Source of the DNA: Pelagibius sp. Alg239-R121
Lineage (GTDB): Bacteria > Pseudomonadota > Alphaproteobacteria > Kiloniellales > Kiloniellaceae
Reading direction: 5' to 3'
NCBI RefSeq assembly: GCF_947331435.1
Contig: NZ_CAMZOF010000004.1
Coordinates: forward strand, 248,001 to 312,000
DNA: 64,000 nt
The position numbers were made by a program, and so were the translations under genes. Shown piece after piece: positions 25,063 to 34,300 of the stretch (the stretch's first letter is position 1; each line of letters begins with the position of its first letter). Below the pieces are notes generated by a model that saw nothing but the letters and a program-made list of their open reading frames with translations, was not told the DNA's origin and searched no databases.

Positions 25063-26556
25063 TTAATCAGAGCTGCGGGTTCGACGGACCGCATCCAGCC
25101 AGCCGCTGTAGCGGGTATCACGCTCCTCAGCAGACATGCGGGGCTCAAATCGCCCGGTGCTTTGCCAGGTGCCCGAGATACCGCCCAGACCGTTCATGAC
25201 GCCGCTCTTCAGCCCTGCCAGACAGGCAGCCCCAAGGGCTGTGGTCTCGGCGACCACCGGCCGCTCGACAGCGACACCCAGGATGTCGGCCAGCATCTGC
25301 AGCATCCAGTTGTTCGCGACCATACCGCCGTCGACCCGCAGCGTTTCCAGGCCGCTCGCGCCGTCGGCTTCCATGGCTTTCAACAAATCCCGGGTTTGAT
25401 AGCAAACTGCTTCCAGCGTCGCGCGAGCAATCTCCGCAGGCCCGGTCGCGCGGGTCAGGCCGAAGATCGCACCACGGGCATCGGCATCCCAATAAGGCGC
25501 ACCCAGGCCGGTGAAGGCAGGGACCACATAGATCTCCTGTGACGCGTCGGCCGATTTCGCTAAACCCTCGGTCTCACCGGCCGAGGAAATGATCTTCAGT
25601 CCGTCGCGCAGCCACTGCACTGCAGCGCCGGCAACGAAGATGCTGCCTTCCAAGGCGTAGTTGGTCCTGCCATCGATACGGTACGCAACCGTCGTAAGGA
25701 GCCGGTTCGTTGATTTCAGCGCGGTCTCGCCGGTATTCATCAGCGCGAAGCAGCCGGTGCCGTAAGTCGACTTCATCATGCCGGATTCGAAACAGGCCTG
25801 CCCGACTGTCGCCGCCTGTTGATCTCCTGCAATGCCCAGGATCGGGATTGGCGCGCCAAACAGACTTGCATCAGTTACACCGAAGTCGGCATTGCTGTCG
25901 TAGACTTCCGGCAGCAGCGATGCGGGAACGCCGAAGAGTTCCAAAAGATCTTCGTCCCAGGCTTGACGATGGATATCGAACAGCATGGTGCGGGCGGCAT
26001 TCGTTGCGTCGGTTGCATGAACCTTACCGCCGGTGAGCCGCCAAAGTAGGAAGCAGTCAATGGTACCGAAGGCGAGTTCACCACGGTTGGCCCGGGCGCG
26101 CAGGCCTTCGACGTTCTCCAGCAGCCAGGCAATTTTAGTCGCCGAGAAATAGGAATCGATGAGCAGGCCTGTGCGGGCCTGAACCATTGCCTCGTGACCT
26201 TCCTGCTTCAACTGATCGCACAGCGGCGCCGAACGCCGGTCTTGCCAGACGATCGCTTTATGCACGGCTTCACCGGTCTTGCGGTCCCAGATGACTGTGG
26301 TTTCCCGCTGGTTGGTGATGCCCAGCGCGGCGATATCACCGGCAGAAACCCGGGCATTGGATAGTGCGCCTTTGACCACGCCGACCGTGTCACGCCAGAT
26401 GTCTTCGGCTTCATGCTCGACCCACCCCGACTGCGGAAAGTGTTGCGGTAATTCCTGCTGCGCCTGACCCATCGGACGTCCGGCGTCGTCAAAGACCATA
26501 GCCCTGCTACTGGTGGTACCCTGATCGATCGCAAGCAGTGATCGTGCTGAAGACAT
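25063..26556 (-). CDS. glpK: Glycerol kinase
   Basis: The 497-residue FGGY kinase makes sn-glycerol 3-phosphate from glycerol and ATP. Diagnostic elements: [15 protein letters not shown] (phosphate 1), [59 protein letters not shown] and the C-terminal adenosine motif [17 protein letters not shown]. Length equals the family norm. No glpF, glpD or glp regulator is adjacent, so it is an orphan copy; its 3' end abuts the convergent LysE gene by two bases. Confidence 0.98.
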   Translation of the reverse strand: MSSARSLLAIDQGTTSSRAMVFDDAGRPMGQAQQELPQHFPQSGWVEHEAEDIWRDTVGVVKGALSNARVSAGDIAALGITNQRETTVIWDRKTGEAVHKAIVWQDRRSAPLCDQLKQEGHEAMVQARTGLLIDSYFSATKIAWLLENVEGLRARANRGELAFGTIDCFLLWRLTGGKVHATDATNAARTMLFDIHRQAWDEDLLELFGVPASLLPEVYDSNADFGVTDASLFGAPIPILGIAGDQQAATVGQACFESGMMKSTYGTGCFALMNTGETALKSTNRLLTTVAYRIDGRTNYALEGSIFVAGAAVQWLRDGLKIISSAGETEGLAKSADASQEIYVVPAFTGLGAPYWDADARGAIFGLTRATGPAEIARATLEAVCYQTRDLLKAMEADGASGLETLRVDGGMVANNWMLQMLADILGVAVERPVVAETTALGAACLAGLKSGVMNGLGGISGTWQSTGRFEPRMSAEERDTRYSGWLDAVRRTRSSD

Positions 26557-26704
26557 GTCCGCTTTCCTCCCTCATCTGCCGCTGCCAGATTTGACTTGCC
26601 CGGTCCTTGCGACATCAGTCCTGATTCGGAACCAGACTATAGTCGCCGGCTCAGCGAAGGCGAGGAAAAATACCCTGATGAAGGTGTGACGAACTCCAGA
26701 ACCT

Positions 26705-28036
26705 CTATGACATCAGTCGTTCGTCGAAGGGACAGGCTGTCAGGTTCTCATATCCGTCTTCAGTAATCAGAACCTGCTCTTCCAGCTTGATCCCATCCTT
26801 ACCGCCGACTGTGCCGATATAAGCCTCGACACAGAGCGTCATACCCGGCTCGATAACGTACTCGAATGCTCCGTCGACGAAATCTTCTGGATAGTAAATG
26901 GCCGGATATTCGTCGCAGAGCCCGACGCCGTGCAGCATAACGCCGTAACGCTGGGGCCGGAATTCTTCGGACAAACGGTCGCCGCGTTCGACCAATTCCC
27001 GGAAAGCCACGCCGGGCTTGAGCAGTTCCATGTTCTTGGAAATGTGCCGGTGCGCGATGTCGTGCAGGCGCCTTTGCTCGTCACTGGCTGGTCCGTCGCC
27101 GCAATACCAGGTGCGGGAAATGTCCGCACACATCCCGTAGGGGCCCACAAGATCGGTGTCGAAACCGACCAGGTCACCCTCTTGAACCTTGCGTGGGCCC
27201 GCTTCCTGCATCCAGGGATTCGTGCGTGGGCCCGAATTCAAGATTCGGGTTTCGATCCACTCGCCGCCGCGTTTAATGTTTTCGGCGTGCAGGACGGACC
27301 ACAGCTCGACTTCGGCGATTCCAGGGTGCAGGGCCTTGCGCATTTCCGAGACGGCGATCTCGCAAGTGGCCATGGCACAGCGCATGGCCTTGATTTCGTC
27401 CGCACCCTTGACGACTCGCGCCTGTTCCATCACCTGCTGACCGCTCTTTATGTCGATGTTCAGGCTCTCAAGCGCGCGTAGCCCTGCAATCTCAATCTTA
27501 TCGATGGCCAGCCGCCGGTTGCCGCTGCCATGCCGGATCAATAGCTCGTCGATCTGTTTTGCAAAGGCCTGGGCATAGTCTTCTTCCCGGTCGCCGGTCA
27601 GGAAATAGAAGAAGCCCGCGCCGCTGCGGATTTCCCGGATCAGCGGCAGATGACCGGAAAGATGATCGCACCCATGAAAATCCCACAGCACGACATAGCC
27701 GTCGGCCGATACGAAGGCGGCGCGGGCCGGATTGTGCGTGATCCAAAGATGCATGTTGGAGCTGTCGGTGGCATAGCGGATGTTGAGCGGGTCGAATAAC
27801 AGAACGCCGGCATAATCCCGCTTTTGCAGCTCCGCGCAGATTCGATTCAGGCGGGCCTCACGCATGCGGTCCAGGTTTGGTGCGGTCAGACCAAGCGCTG
27901 CCCATTCGGTGAAAGCAAGGTCCGTCGGTCCGATCTCTACCCGGTCGTTATCGTTGGGAGATCCATCCGGCTTGAGGCCGGCGGACCGGCTCGGATCGAT
28001 CTTTGGCTGGCAGACGGAATAAGCTGTTCTGGTCAT
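26705..28036 (-). CDS. dddP: DMSP lyase DddP (M24 metallopeptidase fold)
   Basis: Predicted to split dimethylsulfoniopropionate into dimethyl sulfide and acrylate. From the ATG chosen here (GGAG nine bases upstream) the protein is 443 residues, the normal DddP length. The iron-site residues fall at D293, D295, D305, H369, E404 and E419, each exactly two less than the D295, D297, D307, H371, E406, E421 I recall for the Ruegeria DddP structure. Other DddP signatures are KIDPSR near the start, GSPNDNDRVEIGPT, FDPLNIRYATDS, NIKRGGEWIETR and HGVGLCDEYP. Ordinary creatinases or Xaa-Pro peptidases lack these. No acrylate-handling genes are adjacent. A slightly longer GTG start exists at 28051. Confidence 0.93.
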   Translation of the reverse strand: MTRTAYSVCQPKIDPSRSAGLKPDGSPNDNDRVEIGPTDLAFTEWAALGLTAPNLDRMREARLNRICAELQKRDYAGVLLFDPLNIRYATDSSNMHLWITHNPARAAFVSADGYVVLWDFHGCDHLSGHLPLIREIRSGAGFFYFLTGDREEDYAQAFAKQIDELLIRHGSGNRRLAIDKIEIAGLRALESLNIDIKSGQQVMEQARVVKGADEIKAMRCAMATCEIAVSEMRKALHPGIAEVELWSVLHAENIKRGGEWIETRILNSGPRTNPWMQEAGPRKVQEGDLVGFDTDLVGPYGMCADISRTWYCGDGPASDEQRRLHDIAHRHISKNMELLKPGVAFRELVERGDRLSEEFRPQRYGVMLHGVGLCDEYPAIYYPEDFVDGAFEYVIEPGMTLCVEAYIGTVGGKDGIKLEEQVLITEDGYENLTACPFDERLMS

Positions 28037-28258
28037 AGGGTGGTTCTCCACTGCCGAGATAAATCGGCTGCTTTTTCATCTCTGAATTCTCCGGTATCAG
28101 AAAAATCTTCCTCTCATTGGCCCCGAAGCGACCGACACTTGTCGTCTGACGTGTGAGTCCTTGTGATTCCCTGGTGCTTGGCAATAATTGCGCGTCGGAT
28201 CGTTGCGGCCTGTCGGTGGTGGCGGACGAGTATGTTCATTCAATGAGGAGAGACCCGA

Positions 28259-29482
28259 GTGCCCAAGATCAATGCCGACCGCCTGCTTGCGGATCTAAGA
28301 CATCTCCGCAGCATCGGTGCGGTCGATAATGGCGTTGTGCGGCCAGCGTTCTCCGAAGAGGATATGGAGGCGCGCCGCTGGCTTAAGGCGCAGTATGAGG
28401 CGGCTGGCCTGGAGGCGACGATCGACGGTGTCGGAAACGTATTGGGGCGCTCACCCAATGCCGGTACGGCACTGTTGATCGGGTCGCACTCGGATACCCA
28501 GCCGACCGGCGGCTGGTTGGACGGAGCCCTGGGCGTCGTTTACGGCCTCGAAGTTACCCGGGCGTTGAGGGAAGATCCCGAAACCAGGCATTTGGCTGTC
28601 GATGCGGTCTCGTTGCAGGATGAAGAATCGCGGTTTTTTGGCTGTATGGGCAGCCGTTCGCTCTGCGGCTTCTTTACGCCAGAGATGGAGGCCGATGCTC
28701 AGGATAAGGATGGTGTCCTGCTAAGCGATGCTTTGCGTGATGCGGGTCTGAGAGATGCTCCGCGCATCCAACTTGATCGTGAACGCTATCTGGGCTTTCT
28801 GGAAGCGCACATCGAACAGGGACCGCATCTTGAAGAAGACGGACTTGGCATTGGCGTCGTCACCTCTATCGTCGGTCTCGGTGGCCTGCGCCTGAAATTC
28901 GATGGTCAGCAGAACCACGCCGGCACGACCATGATGGCGATCCGCAAGGATGCCTCGGCTGCGCTATATGCCTTGGCCAATGCCATTAACGAAGAATTTC
29001 CCAAGGTCGCAGGAGAGCGTTCGGTTTGGACCATGGGCCGCGCCGTCATCGAACCGGGTGCGGCTTCAATCGTGCCGGGTTACGCGGAATTGGATCTGCA
29101 GTATCGGGATAAATCGACGGAGGTGCTGGATGCCTTTGAGGCAACGGTTTCGCGTCTTATCGACGAGATCAATGCGCGTGGCGGTGCAAAGATCACTTCT
29201 GAGCCGGCGCGTGTGCGTGTTGCGCCTGCCCACATGGACGAAGGCTTCCGCAGGCACCTTGCGGTTGCCGCACAAAAGAATACAGGCGAAATGTGGACGG
29301 AGATGCCCAGCGGCGCGTTCCATGACGCAGGGGTCATCTCGGAATTCATGCCTTGCGCCATGTTGTTCATCCCCTCCATCGGCGGGATCAGTCACGACTT
29401 CGCCGAAGACAGCCACGACGACGATATCGCGCTTGGTTGTCAGGTTCTGGCCGATGCGGCAGCCTCTATCCTCGGTGAGTAA
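28259..29482 (+). CDS. M20-family Zn amidase (N-carbamoyl-L-amino-acid hydrolase/allantoate amidohydrolase type)
   Basis: A 407-residue dinuclear metallohydrolase. GSHSDTQPTGGWLDGALGV gives the first metal His/Asp pair, LQDEESRFFGCMGSRSLCG the Glu-rich catalytic site, EAHIEQGPHLEE the next ligand, and the lid domain includes QQNHAGTTMM; PSGAFHDAG and IGGISHDFAED complete the site. It cleaves the N-carbamoyl or ureido group from amino acids or ureido acids. A GAGGAGAG ribosome-binding site precedes the GTG start. It is divergent from dddP and convergent with the D-aminoacylase-like gene, with which it may share a nitrogen-scavenging role (inference). Confidence 0.9.
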   Translation: MPKINADRLLADLRHLRSIGAVDNGVVRPAFSEEDMEARRWLKAQYEAAGLEATIDGVGNVLGRSPNAGTALLIGSHSDTQPTGGWLDGALGVVYGLEVTRALREDPETRHLAVDAVSLQDEESRFFGCMGSRSLCGFFTPEMEADAQDKDGVLLSDALRDAGLRDAPRIQLDRERYLGFLEAHIEQGPHLEEDGLGIGVVTSIVGLGGLRLKFDGQQNHAGTTMMAIRKDASAALYALANAINEEFPKVAGERSVWTMGRAVIEPGAASIVPGYAELDLQYRDKSTEVLDAFEATVSRLIDEINARGGAKITSEPARVRVAPAHMDEGFRRHLAVAAQKNTGEMWTEMPSGAFHDAGVISEFMPCAMLFIPSIGGISHDFAEDSHDDDIALGCQVLADAAASILGE

Positions 29483-29488
29483 CCGGAC

Positions 29489-30955
29489 TTAATGCCGGTG
29501 CCGCAGGGCTCGGCCCGGACGGGCACCGGTAAAGCCACCATCGCTCCAGACTAACCGGCCGTTGACGAAAACCCTGTCGATCCCCCTTGCGGGCGTTTTT
29601 GGATGCTCGAAGGTCGCCGAATCTTCGATGGTTTCTGCATCGAATAGAACGAGGTCGGCAAAGGCGCCTAGCCGGATCGTGCCGCGGTCCTTAAGCTTGA
29701 ACTGCTCGGCGGTCATGGACGTCATTTTCCGTACGGCGGTTTCCAGATCGAACAGTCCTTCATCCCGTGAATAGTGACCTAAGACGCGTGGAAAGGTCCC
29801 CCAGAGGCGTGGATGGGGGTGCTCGTCGCCGGGAATGCCGTCCGAACCGATCATGGTGTGCGGGTAGGCGAGGATTTTCCGCACGTCTTCTTCATCCATG
29901 GAAAAGAAGATGCCGCCGGCGGGCAACAGCGCCTCGATCGTATCGTCGACGGAACGTCCCATATCCTTGGCGACGTCTTCCAGATCCCAGCCGGAGTAGT
30001 TGGGATGGGGAACGGACCAGGTGACCAGAACCTTCGAGGCCGTCATCAGGCGTCCGGCGTCCAGCATTGTGGAGCCTGCGACGTAGGGGTAGGCGTCAAG
30101 CGTCAGCAGCTGCGTCGCGCGGGCCTGATCGATGGCGGCCAGGGTCTCGCCGGAACGGCCGTGATTGTTACGGCCAACGCATTTGTGATGAGAGATCAGA
30201 ACGGGGATCTTCGCCTCGCGCCCGATCCTGGCGGTCTCTGCAATGGAATCCGCAATATGATCGGCCTCATCGCGCATATGGGTGGTGTGGATGGCGCCGA
30301 AATCACTGAAACCTTCCAGGATCTCGATGACCTCTTCGGTCGCTGCTGCGCGGGCCGGTGGATAGAAGAGACCTGTCGAGAAACCGGCCGCACCGGCTTC
30401 CATACTTTCGGCCAGGGTCGTGCGCATGGCATCGATTTCATCACCTGTTGCAGTGCGGTCCAAACGTTCCATGGCAGCCAGCCGCAAAGTCGAATGACCA
30501 ACCTGACAGACGGCATTTACCGCGGCTGGTTCGGCATCCAACGCATCCAGATATCCGGCAAAGGTGGCGTGGAAATTCCTCGGGTCGCCAGACAACAAGT
30601 CGATCGGCGGCGGTGGCCGCCGATCGATCGCCAGGGGCGCGATACTGACCCCGCAGTTGCCGGTTACAACCGTGGTTACCCCCTGACTGATCTTGAAGTC
30701 CATCGAAGGTGTCGCCACCAGAGCATGATCGTCGTGGGTATGGGAGTCGATGAACCCCGGCGCGAGAACCTTACCGCCCGCATCGATCTCGCTCGCGCCC
30801 CGGTCTTTGGAAAGATCACCAAGTGCAGAGATTCGATCATCGAGGATCGCTAAGTCGCCTGTGAAGGATGGTTCGCCACTGCCATCGATGACGCGCGCGT
30901 TTCTGATAATGATGTCGTGTTGCTGCGCCTGAACGCCGGTCGTGTTTTCTGTCAC
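29489..30955 (-). CDS. N-acyl-D-amino-acid deacylase-family amidohydrolase
   Basis: The 488-residue protein is a D-aminoacylase/dihydroorotase-type TIM barrel: PGFIDSHTHDDHA (metal His pair), VVTGNCGVS (Cys ligand of D-aminoacylases), HTTHMRDEAD, VLISHHKCVG, SDGIPGDEHPHPR (catalytic Asp) and a C-terminal GTIRLGAFADLVLFDAETI beta-domain. It probably releases D-amino acids from N-acyl derivatives. Its 3' end lies seven bases from the convergent amidase gene; the combination suggests processing of modified amino acids, though the two are not co-transcribed. Confidence 0.9.
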   Translation of the reverse strand: MTENTTGVQAQQHDIIIRNARVIDGSGEPSFTGDLAILDDRISALGDLSKDRGASEIDAGGKVLAPGFIDSHTHDDHALVATPSMDFKISQGVTTVVTGNCGVSIAPLAIDRRPPPPIDLLSGDPRNFHATFAGYLDALDAEPAAVNAVCQVGHSTLRLAAMERLDRTATGDEIDAMRTTLAESMEAGAAGFSTGLFYPPARAAATEEVIEILEGFSDFGAIHTTHMRDEADHIADSIAETARIGREAKIPVLISHHKCVGRNNHGRSGETLAAIDQARATQLLTLDAYPYVAGSTMLDAGRLMTASKVLVTWSVPHPNYSGWDLEDVAKDMGRSVDDTIEALLPAGGIFFSMDEEDVRKILAYPHTMIGSDGIPGDEHPHPRLWGTFPRVLGHYSRDEGLFDLETAVRKMTSMTAEQFKLKDRGTIRLGAFADLVLFDAETIEDSATFEHPKTPARGIDRVFVNGRLVWSDGGFTGARPGRALRHRH

Positions 30956-31059
30956 CGCTTGATCCGAATTGTTGGAACTCTATTCCTTCATAACAGAATA
31001 TCGGCGCAGAAGGTGAAGGGTCTTGCATCGGATTGACCGAGACCGGCGGTGAAAGTCTA

Positions 31060-32313
31060 TTAATGCAGTCTGTTTGACGGGAAGGTCAAAGTTGCTCGGG
31101 TGCCTGATCCGAGTTCGCTTTCGACGGTGAGCGTGCCACCATGAATCTCAATGAACGAATGGGTGATTGCGAGGCCAAGACCTGCGCCGGAGGAAGGTTC
31201 TTGCGAACTTTTGAGTTGGGTAAAGGGTTCCAGGACGTGATTGATTTGGTTCGCGGCTATTCCAATGCCGTTGTCTTCGACGATCAGTTGAACGTCTCCC
31301 CCACTTACCTTTGCCTGAATCACGATCTCGCCGCCCCGGGGCGTGAACTTCATGGAATTGGTCAAAAGATTGAAAAGCATACGGTCAACCATTTGCCGGT
31401 CAGCCCGTAAAAGCGGCAGAGCCGGATCGAGCCTGGTTCGGATCGATATGCCAGCAAGTGTGGCACCGGGTTCGATCAATTTGAGTGCTGTTGAAATCAG
31501 CTCATCAACGGCAATCTCGATGTCGTGCAGTTCAACGTTTCCTGATTCGATTTTCGATAGATCGAGGATATCGTTGATCATTGTCAGAAGCAGCTGCCCA
31601 CTCTGGTGTATATCGCTGGCGTAATCCAGGTACCTCTTTCCGCCGACAGGCCCTAAAAATTGTCCCTGGATCATCTCGGAAAACCCCAGAATTGCGTTCA
31701 GTGGGGTTCTGAGATCGTGGCTCATTCTGGCCAAGAATTCTGATTTTGCCCTATTTGCGGCCTCGGCCTCCGTCTTCGCATGTTTTAAGAGTGTTTCGCT
31801 CTCGCGAAGCTGTTGTTCCGTCTTAAACTGGACCCGAACGTTCCGGATTGTCCGCTCAAGCAGCGCTGGGGTCAGCTCGTTCTTGTCCAGATAATCAAAC
31901 GCCCCAGCGTTTGTCGCTTCCACATCGACGGTGTAGTCACCTCGTCCTGTCAATATGACCAGAGGTGTCGAACTCAAACGGCCTCCTAACCTGGTGAGAA
32001 GCTCCAATCCTGTATGTGCGCCGAGGTGATAGTCGATAAGACCAACATCGAAGGACTCTTGTCGAAGGCGATCGAGTGCCTCCGGGAAGTTGTTCAGCGA
32101 GATCAACTCGTAACTAAGGTGTTCAAGGCTCGACAGGTGTTTTCGAACCAGCTTGTGTTCAACCAGATCGTCATCGACATGGATGATCCGAACCGGCCTG
32201 GGGAGAATCGTCGTTTCTTTTTGCTGTTGGTGGGAGACCTTACCGCTGAGCGCTGGCTCGCAGTTCTTTGGATTGGAGGAAGGTTCTCTCGTCAGCGTTT
32301 CTGGCAAAGCCAT
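31060..32313 (-). CDS. Hybrid sensor: N-terminal receiver plus histidine kinase
   Basis: In the 417-residue form (ATG chosen; a TTG five codons upstream is possible) a receiver domain comes first (RIIHVDDD acidic pair, phosphoacceptor in VGLIDYHLG at about D94, ILTGRGD, DYLDKNE), followed by a short coiled coil, HisKA (FLARMSHDLRTPLNAILGFSEMI, His at about 199) and HATPase_c (FNLLTNSMKFTP, VEDNGIGIA, GAGLGLAITH). No membrane segment or sensory domain is seen, so it is a cytoplasmic kinase activated through its own receiver, receiving phosphate from another kinase. Its HisKA closely resembles the kinase at 36525. Confidence 0.93.
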   Translation of the reverse strand: MALPETLTREPSSNPKNCEPALSGKVSHQQQKETTILPRPVRIIHVDDDLVEHKLVRKHLSSLEHLSYELISLNNFPEALDRLRQESFDVGLIDYHLGAHTGLELLTRLGGRLSSTPLVILTGRGDYTVDVEATNAGAFDYLDKNELTPALLERTIRNVRVQFKTEQQLRESETLLKHAKTEAEAANRAKSEFLARMSHDLRTPLNAILGFSEMIQGQFLGPVGGKRYLDYASDIHQSGQLLLTMINDILDLSKIESGNVELHDIEIAVDELISTALKLIEPGATLAGISIRTRLDPALPLLRADRQMVDRMLFNLLTNSMKFTPRGGEIVIQAKVSGGDVQLIVEDNGIGIAANQINHVLEPFTQLKSSQEPSSGAGLGLAITHSFIEIHGGTLTVESELGSGTRATLTFPSNRLH

Positions 32314-33184
32314 TGTCAAAAGCCCCAAGATTCTTTCAGAAACCTTATTGCGGATCGTAAGCGGAGCTAAACTCCAGTTAAGTAAATTATGCTTAATATA
32401 TAGTTAATGTATTGGGAATTTTAAAATGTCAAGCCAGTGTGATTCAATCTGTTCTGCCATTTAAGCAAGTTCAGAGTAAGTAGACGGTTTCTGTATATAA
32501 GAATTCGCCTCCAGGTCGTAACATCAGAATGCATCTTCTATTGATATAATGTCGAAAATACAATGCTTCGGGTGTGGAGGTGGTCATGGTTTGACTTTAT
32601 CTCACGAATAGTCGCGTGTCCGTCATTCTTTGCCTTGTTCTGGATAGGCAGCGCCAGAGTAGGTCTTTGCAATATTGTGGAATCGTTATTATTTCCCGCT
32701 AGCAGTAGGTAGTCGACCAGCGGCCCGCCGTCTTCTAGGCTCATTGGCTGATGCCTCTGCGAGACTATTTCGAGTGTCACCGTAAATAGTTTCTGGCTGC
32801 AAGAATCACTCCACCGCTCGACCAGCCAACACACTCTTTTTCCAAGAACCCAATTCGCGCAAGATATATTCTGTAAGAACCATCTCGCGTCATCTCACCC
32901 AATGGCCGATTAAAGTCCGTCGAATAATTTTTCACTCTCAGACAGATATTTCCTGACCACCCCAAAGGTCATTTCGGAAGTGATGGCGGAGCCCAGGGGC
33001 TCGTCAGCGGCAATGGCCAACACAGCTAACAACTTCATGCTCGCCTGCGAAACATATCCACGCCTTAAGCACAGAAAGTTCAAGTTATTGGCGCATCGTG
33101 TGATCTATAGGGACAGGCTAATAAGATTTTCAGTGCCGATGCTCTCGCCTAGAGTGAACGGACTTGGCGCACAGGGATCGAGAA
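32314..33184. other. 870-base interval without a convincing gene
   Basis: The region is AT-richer than its surroundings, especially 32370-32560. Short frames exist on both strands (for example 32538-32834 minus) but they have no recognisable motif, unlike codon usage and no good ribosome-binding sites. It contains the kinase promoter on the left and the aminotransferase promoter on the right. Confidence 0.5.
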
Positions 33185-34285
33185 ATGCTGGCACAGAAAA
33201 GCGACTTCATCGGGTTGGAAGGCATCACGCATCTGGCGACTGGTGGCGAGCCGCCATTGTTGAAAGCCCATCGGGACGCCTTTGAAGACTTTGCGCGCGA
33301 CAAGGCCAGCGGCCAGAACGGATACCGGCGTCACTGGCTGGTGGCGCAAGAGGTCAGGGCGCGGTTGGGGCGCCTTACCGCAATGGCGGCTGACGATATT
33401 GCCTTGGTCGGGAGTGCGTCGGAGGCGATCAACCGAGCCGTTTCCTCGATCGACTGGCAGGCGGGCGATTCGGTTGTGACTCCAGAGATCGAATTTGCGT
33501 CGGGGCGCTATGGTCTCACACGTCTCGAAAAGCTCGGCGTCCAGGTCCGCATGATTCCCTCCAGAGGCGGGGTCATTGAAATCGGGGATCTGATCGAGGC
33601 CTGTGATTCCCGCACACGCCTGCTTCTCGTCAGCCAAGTCAGCTATCTGACCGGCCAACAGATCGATGTTGCGCAATTATCAGATGCGCTGGAAGGGCGG
33701 GATATCGTGCTCCTGATCGATGCCAGCCACGCGCTTGGCGTCGTGCCGGTGGATGCGCGCTTGAGCGATTTCGTCGTTTGCTGCGGTTACAAGTGGCTGC
33801 TTTCGACTCACACCGGCATTCTTGTTTGGAACCGCGAACGCCGGCCTGAATTCGAACCGCTTGGTGTCGGCTGGAACTCCGCGACCCAGGGCGAAAGACC
33901 AGGGCAATACAATCTGCTGGAAACCGCGGGGCGGGCGGAGGTCGGAAACCCGAACCATCTGGACACCTACCTCATGCGTACGTCGCTGGATTATCTTCTG
34001 AACATCGGGATCGACGAGATTGCTGCCAATGCCCATAACCTAGGCGGTCATCTGCGCGCGGAACTTTTTCGAATGGGTGCGGAGGTACTCACGCCCGAAC
34101 CTAAAGCAGCCCGCGCCGGCAATATAGCTTTCGCGCATCCTGATTACGAGCGGATCATGCAGGTCCTGGCGGCTGAAAAATTTCTTGTTTGGGGAGATAA
34201 CGGCCGTATCAGGTTATCCGTGCATGCCTTCGTCGATTGCCATGACATTGAGCGATTCCTGAAGCGGATTGCAGACTTCCTTTGA
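33185..34285 (+). CDS. Class V PLP-dependent aminotransferase (cysteine desulfurase-like fold)
   Basis: The 366-residue protein follows the class V order: HWLVAQEVRARLGRLTA, GSASEAINRAVSSI (phosphate-binding loop), VVTPEIEFASGRYGLTRL, LLLVSQVSYLTGQQID, LLIDASHALGVVPVD (Asp and His at the cofactor) and CCGYKWLLSTHTGILVWN, where K is the Schiff-base lysine. No desulfurase-type mobile cysteine loop is obvious, so a transaminase or lyase role (serine-glyoxylate, kynureninase-like or isopenicillin-epimerase-like) is more likely than sulfur transfer. An ATG was chosen over the TTG at 33164. It is convergent with the acyl-CoA dehydrogenase gene. Confidence 0.87.
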   Translation: MLAQKSDFIGLEGITHLATGGEPPLLKAHRDAFEDFARDKASGQNGYRRHWLVAQEVRARLGRLTAMAADDIALVGSASEAINRAVSSIDWQAGDSVVTPEIEFASGRYGLTRLEKLGVQVRMIPSRGGVIEIGDLIEACDSRTRLLLVSQVSYLTGQQIDVAQLSDALEGRDIVLLIDASHALGVVPVDARLSDFVVCCGYKWLLSTHTGILVWNRERRPEFEPLGVGWNSATQGERPGQYNLLETAGRAEVGNPNHLDTYLMRTSLDYLLNIGIDEIAANAHNLGGHLRAELFRMGAEVLTPEPKAARAGNIAFAHPDYERIMQVLAAEKFLVWGDNGRIRLSVHAFVDCHDIERFLKRIADFL

Positions 34286-34300
34286 CGTCACTGCCGGGTT

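Noticed and set aside
26705-28036. Annotation as generic Xaa-Pro aminopeptidase or creatinase
   Set aside because: Family-specific segments and six metal-site residues at a constant offset match DddP rather than peptidases.
32538-32834. 98-codon minus-strand frame in the intergenic region
   Set aside because: Low-complexity composition, AT-rich codons unlike neighbours and no ribosome-binding site or homology that I recognise.
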